Shown: positions 8,501 through 15,783 of the stretch, piece after piece
Position numbering within the stretch: the first letter of the stretch is position 1
How the letters are laid out: every line of letters starts with the position of its first letter
DNA from: JBCCQH01 sp039024435
GTDB lineage: Bacteria > Bacteroidota > Bacteroidia > J057 > JADKCL01
NCBI GenBank assembly: GCA_039024435.1
Contig: JBCCQH010000010.1
Span: 1-64,000, forward strand
Length of the DNA: 64,000 nucleotides
Direction of reading: 5' to 3'
Position numbers and translations under genes: made by a program
Notes under the pieces: generated by a model
Told to the model about the DNA's origin: nothing
The model's input: the letters and a program-made list of their open reading frames with translations, nothing else
Database searches by the model: none

Positions 8501-9526
8501 TTAGGGACGGGTACTGCCATTGGGGCCGCGGTCCGGGCCGCGGTCTTCCCGCTCCTTTTGGGCGCGGTATTCCCTTCGGCGTTCGTCTTCTTTCTTGTAG
8601 GCCTTGATGATTTTCTTCACCATCTTGTGGCGCATGACGTCGGTGGGATTCATGCGCACAATGCCGATTCCCTCTACGCCATCAAAGATCCGTACGCCCT
8701 GCACCAATCCCGACCGCTGCTTGCGCGGCAGGTCGATCTGGCTTTCGTCACCGGTGATGATTACGCTGCTGCCTTTGCCCAGGCGGGTCAAAAACATGCG
8801 AAACTGCATCTCGGTCGCGTTCTGGGCTTCGTCCAGGATGACGTAGGCATTGCTGAGGGTCCGCCCCCGCATGTAGGCCAAAGGCGCAATCTCGATGATA
8901 TTTTTTTCGAGGTACGACTTGAGCTTCTCGAAATGCACCATGTCTTCCAGCGCATCGTAGAGCGGACGCAGGTAGGGATCGATCTTTTCCTTGAGGTCCC
9001 CGGGCAGAAAGCCCAGATTTTCTCCGGCTTCTACCGCCGGACGCACAAGGATGATCTTTTTGACTTCCTTTTCTTTCAGCGCCTTGACTGCGATGGCGAC
9101 GCTCATATAGGTTTTGCCGGTACCCGCCGGGCCCAATGCAAATACGATGTCGTTGTCGCGCGCCGCCTGCAGGATTTCCCGCTGGCCAGCCGTCCGGGCC
9201 CGAATCACCGAGCCGCGTGCACCGTGCAGCACAAACTCTTCCTCTTCAGTAATCCGCTTTGACCGGGGACGCCCTTCCTTGCTCAGCAATTCTTCGTAGC
9301 GCTCTTCGGTCAGTACTCCCCGCCGGCTCAATTCGTGAATGAGTCCGTCGACGATATTTTTGGCTTCCTGGAGTTTTGTTTGTGCGCCTTTCATTTTGAG
9401 TTCATTGCCCCGGGCGATGAACTTCACTTGGGGGAATCTGCCTTTCAGTTGGTCCAGCCGTTGGTTATTTACACCAAATAGTTCCAATGGGCTGATTTCC
9501 TCAAGTAAGTAGCTGTGTTCGGTCAA
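8501..9526 (-). CDS. phoH: PhoH family ATPase
   Basis: A 341-residue cytoplasmic protein with an N-terminal KH-like region (about 1-65) and a superfamily I helicase-like ATPase domain. Walker A is GPAGTGKT (132-139) and Walker B is in the VILDEAQNAT segment. PhoH proteins are linked to RNA metabolism (often paired with the endoribonuclease YbeY). The start is TTG at 9524-9526: no ATG occurs upstream before the next in-frame stop, and the MTEHSYLLEE N-terminus agrees with the Bacteroidota family. The C-terminal tail is highly charged (Arg/Asp/Glu). Divergent from the SAM hydroxide adenosyltransferase gene. Confidence 0.92.
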   Translation of the reverse strand: MTEHSYLLEEISPLELFGVNNQRLDQLKGRFPQVKFIARGNELKMKGAQTKLQEAKNIVDGLIHELSRRGVLTEERYEELLSKEGRPRSKRITEEEEFVLHGARGSVIRARTAGQREILQAARDNDIVFALGPAGTGKTYMSVAIAVKALKEKEVKKIILVRPAVEAGENLGFLPGDLKEKIDPYLRPLYDALEDMVHFEKLKSYLEKNIIEIAPLAYMRGRTLSNAYVILDEAQNATEMQFRMFLTRLGKGSSVIITGDESQIDLPRKQRSGLVQGVRIFDGVEGIGIVRMNPTDVMRHKMVKKIIKAYKKEDERRREYRAQKEREDRGPDRGPNGSTRP

Positions 9527-9612
9527 ATTAATTCTACAGTTGAATCTTTTGAATGTGGATTACTCTGTTCTGTTTCAATGCAAAAATAAACAATTTTTGG
9601 AAAAAGTTCCGG

Positions 9613-10395
9613 ATGGCCATCATTACGCTCACAACCGACCTGGGGACGCGCGACCATTACGTTGCGTCGTTGAAGGGGACGCTGTTGGCTTTGCATCCCG
9701 CAACGGTCATCGTGGACGTCACCCACGAAATATCTCACTTCAACACGATGGAGGCGGCATTTGTCCTGAAAAGCGCCTACCACAAGTTTCCGGCAGGCAG
9801 CATTCACCTCTTGGGGGTAGATCCGGAGGGCAGCCGCCACAACCGCACCTTGGTGATGGAGTTGCGGGGGCATTTTTTCGTTGCGCCCGACAATGGAGTC
9901 CTGAGCCTGATCCGGGAGGATGAATCCTGCGTGAGCATCGCCATCGATGAGGAAAAGCTCGGCCTCACCGGAAGCGGACGGGCTTTTCTCGCCCAAAACC
10001 GCCTGGCTCCGATTGCCGCCCGGCTCGCGGCGGGCACCCCTCTGACGGAACTCGGTGAGCCACACGCCATCCGTGAGTACCTGTGGGGCGCCCCCATCTA
10101 CACCGGCAATGTACTCCGCGGCGTCATCCAGCACCTTGACCACTTTGGCAACGCAATTACCAACCTTCGCAAGTCTACTTTTATCGAGTACAAAGGAGAC
10201 CGCTCCTTCCAAATCATCATCCGCAACCTTCGCCTCCAACGCATCGTCAGCAGCTACGGCGACGTTTCTAAGGGAGAAGCATTGGCGATTTTCAGCGACA
10301 ATGATCACCTGGAAATTGCCATCCGGGAAGGTTCCGCCGCCCAGTTGCTTGGCATCAATATTCAGAACATGCTAACCGTGGAATTTTACGAATGA
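9613..10395 (+). CDS. SAM hydroxide adenosyltransferase (DUF62 family)
   Basis: The 260-residue product matches the fluorinase-like S-adenosylmethionine hydroxide adenosyltransferase family, which hydrolyses SAM to adenosine and methionine. Visible hallmarks are TLTTDLGTRDHYV near the N-terminus, DVTHEI, the FFVAPDNGVL segment and the HLDHFGNAITN motif that supports the active site. The frame is open from 9553 but the ATG at 9613 gives the standard family N-terminus. Its TGA overlaps the ATG of the next gene (ATGA, 10392-10395), indicating translational coupling with the small monooxygenase-like protein. Confidence 0.9.
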   Translation: MAIITLTTDLGTRDHYVASLKGTLLALHPATVIVDVTHEISHFNTMEAAFVLKSAYHKFPAGSIHLLGVDPEGSRHNRTLVMELRGHFFVAPDNGVLSLIREDESCVSIAIDEEKLGLTGSGRAFLAQNRLAPIAARLAAGTPLTELGEPHAIREYLWGAPIYTGNVLRGVIQHLDHFGNAITNLRKSTFIEYKGDRSFQIIIRNLRLQRIVSSYGDVSKGEALAIFSDNDHLEIAIREGSAAQLLGINIQNMLTVEFYE

Positions 10396-10688
10396 TCACC
10401 CGCATCGTCAGAATGGAGTTCCGGCCGGATAAGGTCACCGATTTCTTGGCCGTTTTCGAAGCGTCCAAACAACAAATCCGGAATTTTCCCGGCGTTTCCC
10501 ACCTGGAACTGCACCGGGACGCCACCTTGCCCCACGTTTTTTACACGTATAGCATCTGGGAAGGCGAGGCAGCCCTCGAAGCCTACCGCAACAGCGACCT
10601 TTTTCGGGGGGTCTGGACCCAAACGAAGGCATTGTTCGGGGGAAAGCCCCTCGCTTATTCCCTCGTGCAAGAAATGGTCGTGGATTAA
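10392..10688 (+). CDS. Antibiotic biosynthesis monooxygenase (ABM)-fold protein
   Basis: A 98-residue ferredoxin-like alpha/beta protein of the ABM/YgiN-like family: it begins MITRIVRMEFRPDKV, has the G-V-S-H-L-E-L strand and the YSIWEGEAALEAYR helix entry common in this family. Members include small quinol monooxygenases and cofactor-free oxygenases, but many are uncharacterised. The ATG overlaps the stop of the SAM hydroxide adenosyltransferase gene by 4 bp. Its substrate cannot be predicted. Confidence 0.85.
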   Translation: MITRIVRMEFRPDKVTDFLAVFEASKQQIRNFPGVSHLELHRDATLPHVFYTYSIWEGEAALEAYRNSDLFRGVWTQTKALFGGKPLAYSLVQEMVVD

Positions 10689-10800
10689 ATTCATCACAAT
10701 TACCGTGTACTGCCCACTGGCACGGTAGCCGGCACTACGGTACCGGCCTCCCTCCTACCTACACGGGTACTGCTTGCCTGCACGACTACCCAGACAGGGT
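10689..10800. other. Convergent intergenic gap with stem-loops
   Basis: Between convergent genes. TACCGTG/CACGGTA and GCCGG/CCGGC inverted repeats (about 10701-10750) could form hairpins, but no clear T-tract follows, so terminator function is only a guess. Confidence 0.3.
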
Positions 10801-11565
10801 TTATTCCGCGACAATTTCCGCCCAGCGCGCCACAAGCAAGCCGGTGTAGGCCGCATCATTCAGGCCGTAGGCGCCCAAGGCAAAGCCGTCGTTCCATTCC
10901 ACCAGCGCCGTCTTTCCGTTGTCCAATATCCCCACATCTATCCCGTATCCCGCCGTGGCTTCCCCCGCCTCACGCAAGGCCAAGAGCATGTCCGCGACGG
11001 TCTCTGGATCGGGCAACAATTCGGGATTGCCCGCATAATTGCGCACACCGACTACCCGATCCTGCTGCACAAACACCCGAAATTCGGCTTGCCACCGGAC
11101 GACTTCCGCACAGTACAAAGGCGTGCGCTTCGCCAAGGTCTCCAGCAGGTACAGATCGTTGTCGGACTGGGCGACAAAGCCGGTAAAGTATTTTGAGCGG
11201 TAACGGGGTTTCACAAAAATGGGCAAATAGTCCCCGGTGCCGAACCCTTGCCGCAGGCGCGCCGGCGTACTTTCCCAAATCCGCCGGTGCAAAAACGGCA
11301 ACAAGCTCTGCGGATAGGTCTCCCGCTCGGTTACCAATCCCAAGCGCTTCAACACCGAAGCGATCACGTCGTGGTCCCCGATGTACAGCGAGGTACGGTC
11401 CACCGGTATGCGGTTGCGGTGCAGCGCCTTCAAATTGAACCGGACGCACTGCAAACCCCGACCTTCGAGGACGGCCTGAGCGGCCGCATGCTCCGGCTCC
11501 ATTTCCCCCGGACCGTATTCTTGCACGTAGGCCCGGCGGAATGGGGATGGGAAGATGTCACTCAT
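10801..11565 (-). CDS. ATP-grasp domain protein
   Basis: The 254-residue product resembles ATP-grasp enzymes of the DUF4343 type, which join carboxylates to amines using ATP. Suggestive features are the FVKPRYRSKYFTGF segment (Lys/Arg phosphate-binding strand), the AEFRVFVQQDRVVGVRNYAG strand pair, GIDVGILD with a metal-binding Asp, and ALVEWNDGFALGAYG with Glu/Asn metal ligands near the C-terminus. The frame is open upstream to 11697 but that extension overlaps the coding region of the neighbour; ATG at 11563-11565 gives a natural start. Substrates unknown. Confidence 0.75.
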   Translation of the reverse strand: MSDIFPSPFRRAYVQEYGPGEMEPEHAAAQAVLEGRGLQCVRFNLKALHRNRIPVDRTSLYIGDHDVIASVLKRLGLVTERETYPQSLLPFLHRRIWESTPARLRQGFGTGDYLPIFVKPRYRSKYFTGFVAQSDNDLYLLETLAKRTPLYCAEVVRWQAEFRVFVQQDRVVGVRNYAGNPELLPDPETVADMLLALREAGEATAGYGIDVGILDNGKTALVEWNDGFALGAYGLNDAAYTGLLVARWAEIVAE

Positions 11566-11611
11566 GCTGCAAGATAATTTTTGCGGCGCAAATTGCTGTC
11601 TACTGCGCCCA

Positions 11612-12259
11612 TTATTCCGGACCGGGCAGGGCCTGCAGCGCAGCGATGAGATCCAGCAACCGCTGTCGCTCGGTCCAACCGGGACATTTATCCGCAATGA
11701 AAAGTTCGGGACAAGCCGAATAGTAGCGGCGGAAAAAACGTCCCCGGTACAACTCCAAGCGGACCGTCCAACTGTGCGACGAAAAACGTGAAGTCGCTAG
11801 CCCGAGATTGCCCGGGGAGGGGTGGGTGGCAAGGTTGAGCCGGTCCGGGTCGAGTGTAAACTTCCCCTCCCGCGCTCCTCGCTCAATGAATTCCCAAATG
11901 GTGCGCTGCGCGTCCTCCGAAAGCAGAATCCGCTTGAGCCTGACCTTGCGGGCAAAAGTTTCTTCGATGGTGTATTTCCGCACTTTCCCGCCGGGAAATA
12001 ACTGCAACGCCTCCCCCTTCAGGCTCCGAGTAGCACTTTGCCCGGTGCCGTAAACCACCACCAGGGCGTCTTGCTTCCTCCGGGGCATCGCATCCAGGTA
12101 CGCACGCGGCACGACAACTGAATCCGGCAGCGAAATCCTGGGCAAATCCTGCGCGGCGAGGCGCATCCCGGACGCCAGTACGAGCCACAATGTCAAGCAC
12201 AGGTATTTCCAGTTCTTTTCCACGGGATTGCGAACACTGATCCTTGCTACATTCCTCAC
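11612..12259 (-). CDS. Exported hypothetical protein, 215 aa
   Basis: No family recognised. A hydrophobic segment (about residues 18-36, ending RLAAQD) looks like a signal peptide. The rest is a soluble basic domain with an ERGAREGKF helix and an SHSWTVRLELYRGRFFRRYY strand pair. The start is probably GTG at 12257-12259 because the next in-frame ATG would remove the signal peptide. It lies 46 bp upstream of the ATP-grasp gene on the same strand and diverges from tatA. Confidence 0.6.
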   Translation of the reverse strand: MRNVARISVRNPVEKNWKYLCLTLWLVLASGMRLAAQDLPRISLPDSVVVPRAYLDAMPRRKQDALVVVYGTGQSATRSLKGEALQLFPGGKVRKYTIEETFARKVRLKRILLSEDAQRTIWEFIERGAREGKFTLDPDRLNLATHPSPGNLGLATSRFSSHSWTVRLELYRGRFFRRYYSACPELFIADKCPGWTERQRLLDLIAALQALPGPE

Positions 12260-12323
12260 TTTAACCTTCCTTTGCTCAGGACGTAAGTAAGGATAGGCGA
12301 CGAATTTCGTCCGTGATTTTTAT

Positions 12324-12331
12324 TATCTTTG
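12324..12331 (+). promoter_or_regulatory. -7 promoter box of tatA
   Basis: TATCTTTG matches TAnnTTTG exactly and lies 24 bp upstream of the ATG. No TTTG sits at the ideal distance, so the -33 part is weak. Confidence 0.5.
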
Positions 12332-12355
12332 AATCTGAAAATAACCATTATTGAT

Positions 12356-12571
12356 ATGGCAGCAAATATGTTAATGTTTTTGGGCGGTCTGGGCGGCACA
12401 GAGCTGATCATCATCTTGTTTGTGATCCTGCTGCTCTTCGGCGCCAAAAAGATTCCCGAACTGGCCCGCGGCATGGGAAAAGGCATCCGCGAATTCAAAG
12501 ATGCTTCCCGCGAAATCAAGCGCGAGATCGAAAGCGAAACCCCGAGTGCGGACAATACCCGCCGGGACTGA
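12356..12571 (+). CDS. tatA: Sec-independent translocase subunit TatA/E
   Basis: A 71-residue protein with the complete TatA layout: short N-terminus, one transmembrane helix (ELIIILFVILLLFGAKKIP), the FGxKKIPELA hinge, an amphipathic helix (ARGMGKGIREFKDASREI) and a charged tail. TatA oligomerises with TatC to move folded proteins across the inner membrane. The ATG at 12356 is preferred; an ATG at 12368 (MLMFLGG) would also give a complete protein. No tatC lies nearby, which is usual in Bacteroidota. Confidence 0.93.
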   Translation: MAANMLMFLGGLGGTELIIILFVILLLFGAKKIPELARGMGKGIREFKDASREIKREIESETPSADNTRRD

Positions 12572-12592
12572 TCTTTCCTCTTTCCGCAGTGA

Positions 12593-12629
12593 CCTTTCAA
12601 TTCCATTTTTGATGGAATTGAAAGGTTTT
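12593..12629 (+). terminator. Rho-independent terminator after tatA
   Basis: A 13-bp perfect stem (12593-12605 with 12613-12625, CCTTTCAATTCCA) with a seven-base loop is followed by TTTTG. It sits 21 bp past the tatA stop. Confidence 0.85.
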
Positions 12630-12751
12630 GTATTTGGATAAAACCGTAGCCGATTTTGGACTTGCGGTGAGAAATGTGAACGAAGGGGTTGCGGTTGAAA
12701 CAGATTTATTCGCATTTTCGTTCTTAATTGGAGGCGAAGTGAAATGATATC

Positions 12752-12862
12752 GTAAAATTTGCTGAAGCAGATTTTTTTTGTCAATCACCGCATCTGAGGA
12801 GATTCGTAGCCGAAGAAGGATGGAAAAGATACCTTGGTAAAATCGGAAGATAAAGTTTTACC
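12752..12862 (+). repeat. Degenerate copy of MITE-like family 1
   Basis: The segment begins TAAAATTTGCTGAAGCAGAT and continues TTTTTTTGTC, then AGATTCGTAGCCGAAG, matching the order of words in the copies at 21091 and 46047 (AAATTTGCTAGCGCAGAT, TTTGTC, CATAGCCAAAGCTAG). The terminal inverted repeats are eroded. It occupies the leader of the lytic transglycosylase gene and explains why that frame is open upstream of the real start. Confidence 0.5.
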
Positions 12863-12911
12863 CCCTCTCAGGCCACCTCATTCAATAGGACCACAAGCTC
12901 TAACGCACGAT

Positions 12912-14459
12912 ATGAAACGACTGCTCTGGCTCACCGGAATGCTGATCGCATGGGGAAGCGGTTCCCTCACCGCACAAATCAAGGACAACGATAGCTTAGC
13001 CGCCTTCAGCCTGGAAGCCATCAACTGGCAACTAGACAGTTTGCTGCCCTGCTACCACTTCCAAAACGTGGACACACTGGACAAGACCCGGGCCCGCCTC
13101 AACGTTCACAATTTTCCGCCCGATTCGGTCCCGAAATGGTCACCGGAGGTGGTGGCCCAACGCCTAAAGGACATCGGGTCGCCCATCGAGATGCCGTACA
13201 ACCAGTACGTGATGGCCTACATCAACCTCTACACCTTGCAGCGCCGCGAACAGGTGGAGCGCATGCTGGGACTCAGTGAACTGTACTTTCCGATCATCGA
13301 GCAGGAACTGGACCGCATGGGCCTGCCGATGGAATTGAAATACTTGCCCGTGGTGGAAAGTGCGCTCAATCCTCACGCCGTTTCCCGGGTGGGAGCTACC
13401 GGCCTGTGGCAATTCATGCTGGCCACCGGTCGGCTCTACAAGCTCAAGGTCACTTCCTACGTAGACGAGCGCCGCGATCCGGAAAAAGCAACCCGCGCCG
13501 CCTTGCGCTACCTCAACAATATGTACAAGACCTACGGCGACTGGTTGCTCGTGATCGCCGCCTACAATTGCGGCCCCGGCAATGTCAACAAGGCCATCGC
13601 CCGCTCTGGCGGCAAACGCAACTTCTGGGAAATCCGGGAAAAGCTCCCGCGCGAAACCCGAGGGTACGTACCGGCCTTCATCGCGGCCACCTACGTATTC
13701 AATTACGCGTCGGACCACAACCTTTTTCCCAAGCACGTCGACTTTTCCTTCCGGCGGGATACGGTGCACTTTACCCGGGCCAAAGTCAGCCTCAAGCACC
13801 TCGCCCAGATGACGGAGACGGACTTTTACACGCTCAAGGACCTCAATCCGGAACTCAAGCAGGACATCATCCCCTACACCGGTGATCCCTACGTACTGCG
13901 GGTGCCGATGCGCACGGGACAGCACATCGCTGTCTACCGCGACTCGATTTTTTCGGCCATTGCCCAGTTGAATGCCGATTCCGCCAAGCCGGCCTACACG
14001 GCGGGAAAAATTTCGCCGGTGACCAATCGCCCTTACGAGAAACCTAGCCAAAAGCCAACCTTCAGTTCGGGAGGCAAGGGCACCACGCTGGTGTACCACA
14101 AGGTGCGACAAGGTGAAGTAGTCGGAAAAATCGCCGAGCGCTACCACGTCCGCGCGAGTGACATTGCCCGGTGGAACCGATTGCGCCGTTACCGCATCAA
14201 AGTCGGTCAGAAGCTCAAGATTTACGTTCCGAAAAAATATTCCAACCTCAGCCGCAAATCCACCGGAGCTTCGCCCACGGCTTCCGCCAAAACCACCGCC
14301 CCCCGCGTCAAGGGCGGCAAGTACCACACGGTCAAACCCGGGGACACGCTCTGGGACATCGCCAACCGGTACGACGGCCTGACTGTCTCCAAGCTCAAAT
14401 CCATGAATCAACTCAAGGGCAACTCCCTGAAGGTCGGGCAGCAGCTCCGCATCCAGTAG
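12912..14459 (+). CDS. mltD: Membrane-bound lytic transglycosylase with two LysM repeats (MltD-like)
   Basis: A 515-residue exported murein-degrading enzyme. Residues 1-22 are a signal peptide ending LTAQ. An SLT domain (about 135-255) contains the catalytic Glu in the VVESALNPHAVS motif and the family words GATGLWQFM and AAYNCGPGNV. Two LysM peptidoglycan-binding repeats follow: one starting YHKVRQGEVV (about 397-442) and one starting YHTVKPGDTL (about 470-515, C-terminal). It would cleave the glycan strand to 1,6-anhydro-muropeptides in the periplasm. The frame runs upstream to 12834 through repeat sequence; the ATG at 12912 is the start that gives a signal peptide. Confidence 0.92.
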   Translation: MKRLLWLTGMLIAWGSGSLTAQIKDNDSLAAFSLEAINWQLDSLLPCYHFQNVDTLDKTRARLNVHNFPPDSVPKWSPEVVAQRLKDIGSPIEMPYNQYVMAYINLYTLQRREQVERMLGLSELYFPIIEQELDRMGLPMELKYLPVVESALNPHAVSRVGATGLWQFMLATGRLYKLKVTSYVDERRDPEKATRAALRYLNNMYKTYGDWLLVIAAYNCGPGNVNKAIARSGGKRNFWEIREKLPRETRGYVPAFIAATYVFNYASDHNLFPKHVDFSFRRDTVHFTRAKVSLKHLAQMTETDFYTLKDLNPELKQDIIPYTGDPYVLRVPMRTGQHIAVYRDSIFSAIAQLNADSAKPAYTAGKISPVTNRPYEKPSQKPTFSSGGKGTTLVYHKVRQGEVVGKIAERYHVRASDIARWNRLRRYRIKVGQKLKIYVPKKYSNLSRKSTGASPTASAKTTAPRVKGGKYHTVKPGDTLWDIANRYDGLTVSKLKSMNQLKGNSLKVGQQLRIQ

Positions 14460-14472
14460 ACCGGACCTTCTC

Positions 14473-15201
14473 TCAAAGGTGCTGCAAAATCGATGAGCGC
14501 ACCCAGTACGGCAATTGTTTGCGCAGCAGAGCAAGTTCTCCCTCCTCCCAGCGGGCCACTTCCAGCATCGTTTCTTGGGAATTGTCGAATAGATGGGCAC
14601 GGTCGCTGGCCAGCATCGCCGGCAGCAGCAGGTCCAGGGAACGGTAATAACGCGAAACGATTTCTCCTTCGGGAACCGAATGGCCCCCTTGCCGCGCCCG
14701 GGCCCGCACCCGCCACACATTGATGCTTGGATTTACCGTCGTGACGTAGATCAGCCCCACCGAATAGCCCTGGGTCCGGAAATGCTCCAGCATATCAACT
14801 TCGGTCGGGTGGGACAGGACGCTCTCCAAGGAAAAGCTGACCTGCTCCTCCAATAAGCGCGCCCGGATCAACTCGGTGGCTAGGGTGGCCACCGCCGCAA
14901 AATCCCCTGCGGAGGAAACGGACAGTACACCACCGCCAACTTGCACCTCGGCATCAGCAACGAGATGGGCAAATTTGGGGTACCGGTCCCCGGCCAGAAT
15001 GATCCGTTCCCAGTGCTCCCTTTCCAAGGCAATCCCAAAGCGCTTAGTGACCTTGATCGCGTGATCCCGCGCAAGGTCCCGTGCCAGGTCAACCGCATCG
15101 AGGTGATTCTTCCGGTCCCATCGGGATGGCCCGCCCCCCCTCTGCAAGGTGGACTTGCCCGATCCATCCGGGCCAGCGTACAGCAAAAATCGGGGTTTCA
15201 T
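14473..15201 (-). CDS. Zeta-toxin-like P-loop kinase (COG4185 type)
   Basis: A 242-residue P-loop protein. Walker A is GPDGSGKST near the N-terminus. The FSLESVLSH segment matches the FAFETTLS motif of the zeta/COG4185 family, and the C-terminal half has the diagnostic R-x-GGHSVPEGEIVSRYYRSL helix and DNS ending. Zeta toxins phosphorylate UDP-N-acetylglucosamine and stall cell-wall synthesis; many COG4185 members are uncharacterised kinases. The ATG overlaps the stop of the upstream gene (ATGA), so the pair is translationally coupled, which is compatible with an antitoxin-toxin order. The N-terminal third (about 20-60) is atypical. Confidence 0.75.
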   Translation of the reverse strand: MKPRFLLYAGPDGSGKSTLQRGGGPSRWDRKNHLDAVDLARDLARDHAIKVTKRFGIALEREHWERIILAGDRYPKFAHLVADAEVQVGGGVLSVSSAGDFAAVATLATELIRARLLEEQVSFSLESVLSHPTEVDMLEHFRTQGYSVGLIYVTTVNPSINVWRVRARARQGGHSVPEGEIVSRYYRSLDLLLPAMLASDRAHLFDNSQETMLEVARWEEGELALLRKQLPYWVRSSILQHL

Positions 15202-15707
15202 AGGGCTGTCCTCCGGTCAATTTTGATGCGGAAAACTTCCGGAGCAAAGTCCGATTCAACCGTCCTGAACTCCTCCCGGTGGCCGTCGGGGGTACGCACA
15301 ATCGTCCGGTCGCCCTCCCGCACGGCCACCGGTCCTGCCCAAAACGCCACGCAATAGGCCCGCAACGCCGAAATTTGTGCCTGAATCGCCCAATCGTCTT
15401 CCGCCGCCCTAAGTGCCACCAAATGATCGATGGCCGAGCGGGCAATTTGCTCCCCGGTGTACATCACAAAGAATTCCGACGTATCCTCTGCGCTCAGCAA
15501 TGCGTCGATCTCCGGCTCCTGCGCCCGCAACTCGCCCAACAGGACTTGGATGACCATGGTCCGACGCAGGCTTCCAAAAATATACTTGACGAAAAATCGC
15601 TGCACGGAGACGTGGACGACCGCAAGATTTTCTGCGTAGTGCCGTTCTCCCAAATAATTCACCAAATGATAGCGATAGTTTTTCTCGGCTAGATAAGCTC
15701 CCGTCAT
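15198..15707 (-). CDS. Unknown protein coupled to the zeta-like kinase
   Basis: A 169-residue protein of unrecognised family with no signal peptide or membrane helix. The N-terminal half is helical with many aromatic residues (NYRYHLVNYLGERHY); the C-terminal part ends in a basic VFRIKIDRRTAL strand. It has an unusually strong Shine-Dalgarno (GAGGAGG about 8 bases before the ATG), rare for this phylum. The stop overlaps the start of the downstream kinase by 4 bp. Position suggests a regulator or antitoxin of the kinase, but 169 residues is longer than the classic epsilon antitoxin and no similarity to it is evident. Confidence 0.65.
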   Translation of the reverse strand: MTGAYLAEKNYRYHLVNYLGERHYAENLAVVHVSVQRFFVKYIFGSLRRTMVIQVLLGELRAQEPEIDALLSAEDTSEFFVMYTGEQIARSAIDHLVALRAAEDDWAIQAQISALRAYCVAFWAGPVAVREGDRTIVRTPDGHREEFRTVESDFAPEVFRIKIDRRTAL

Positions 15708-15783
15708 TTCTCCTCCTCATTTCCCCAAAGCTACGATTTACTTGCGGGCGATTTTTCTCCGCACCGACATTTTTACTGTACGT

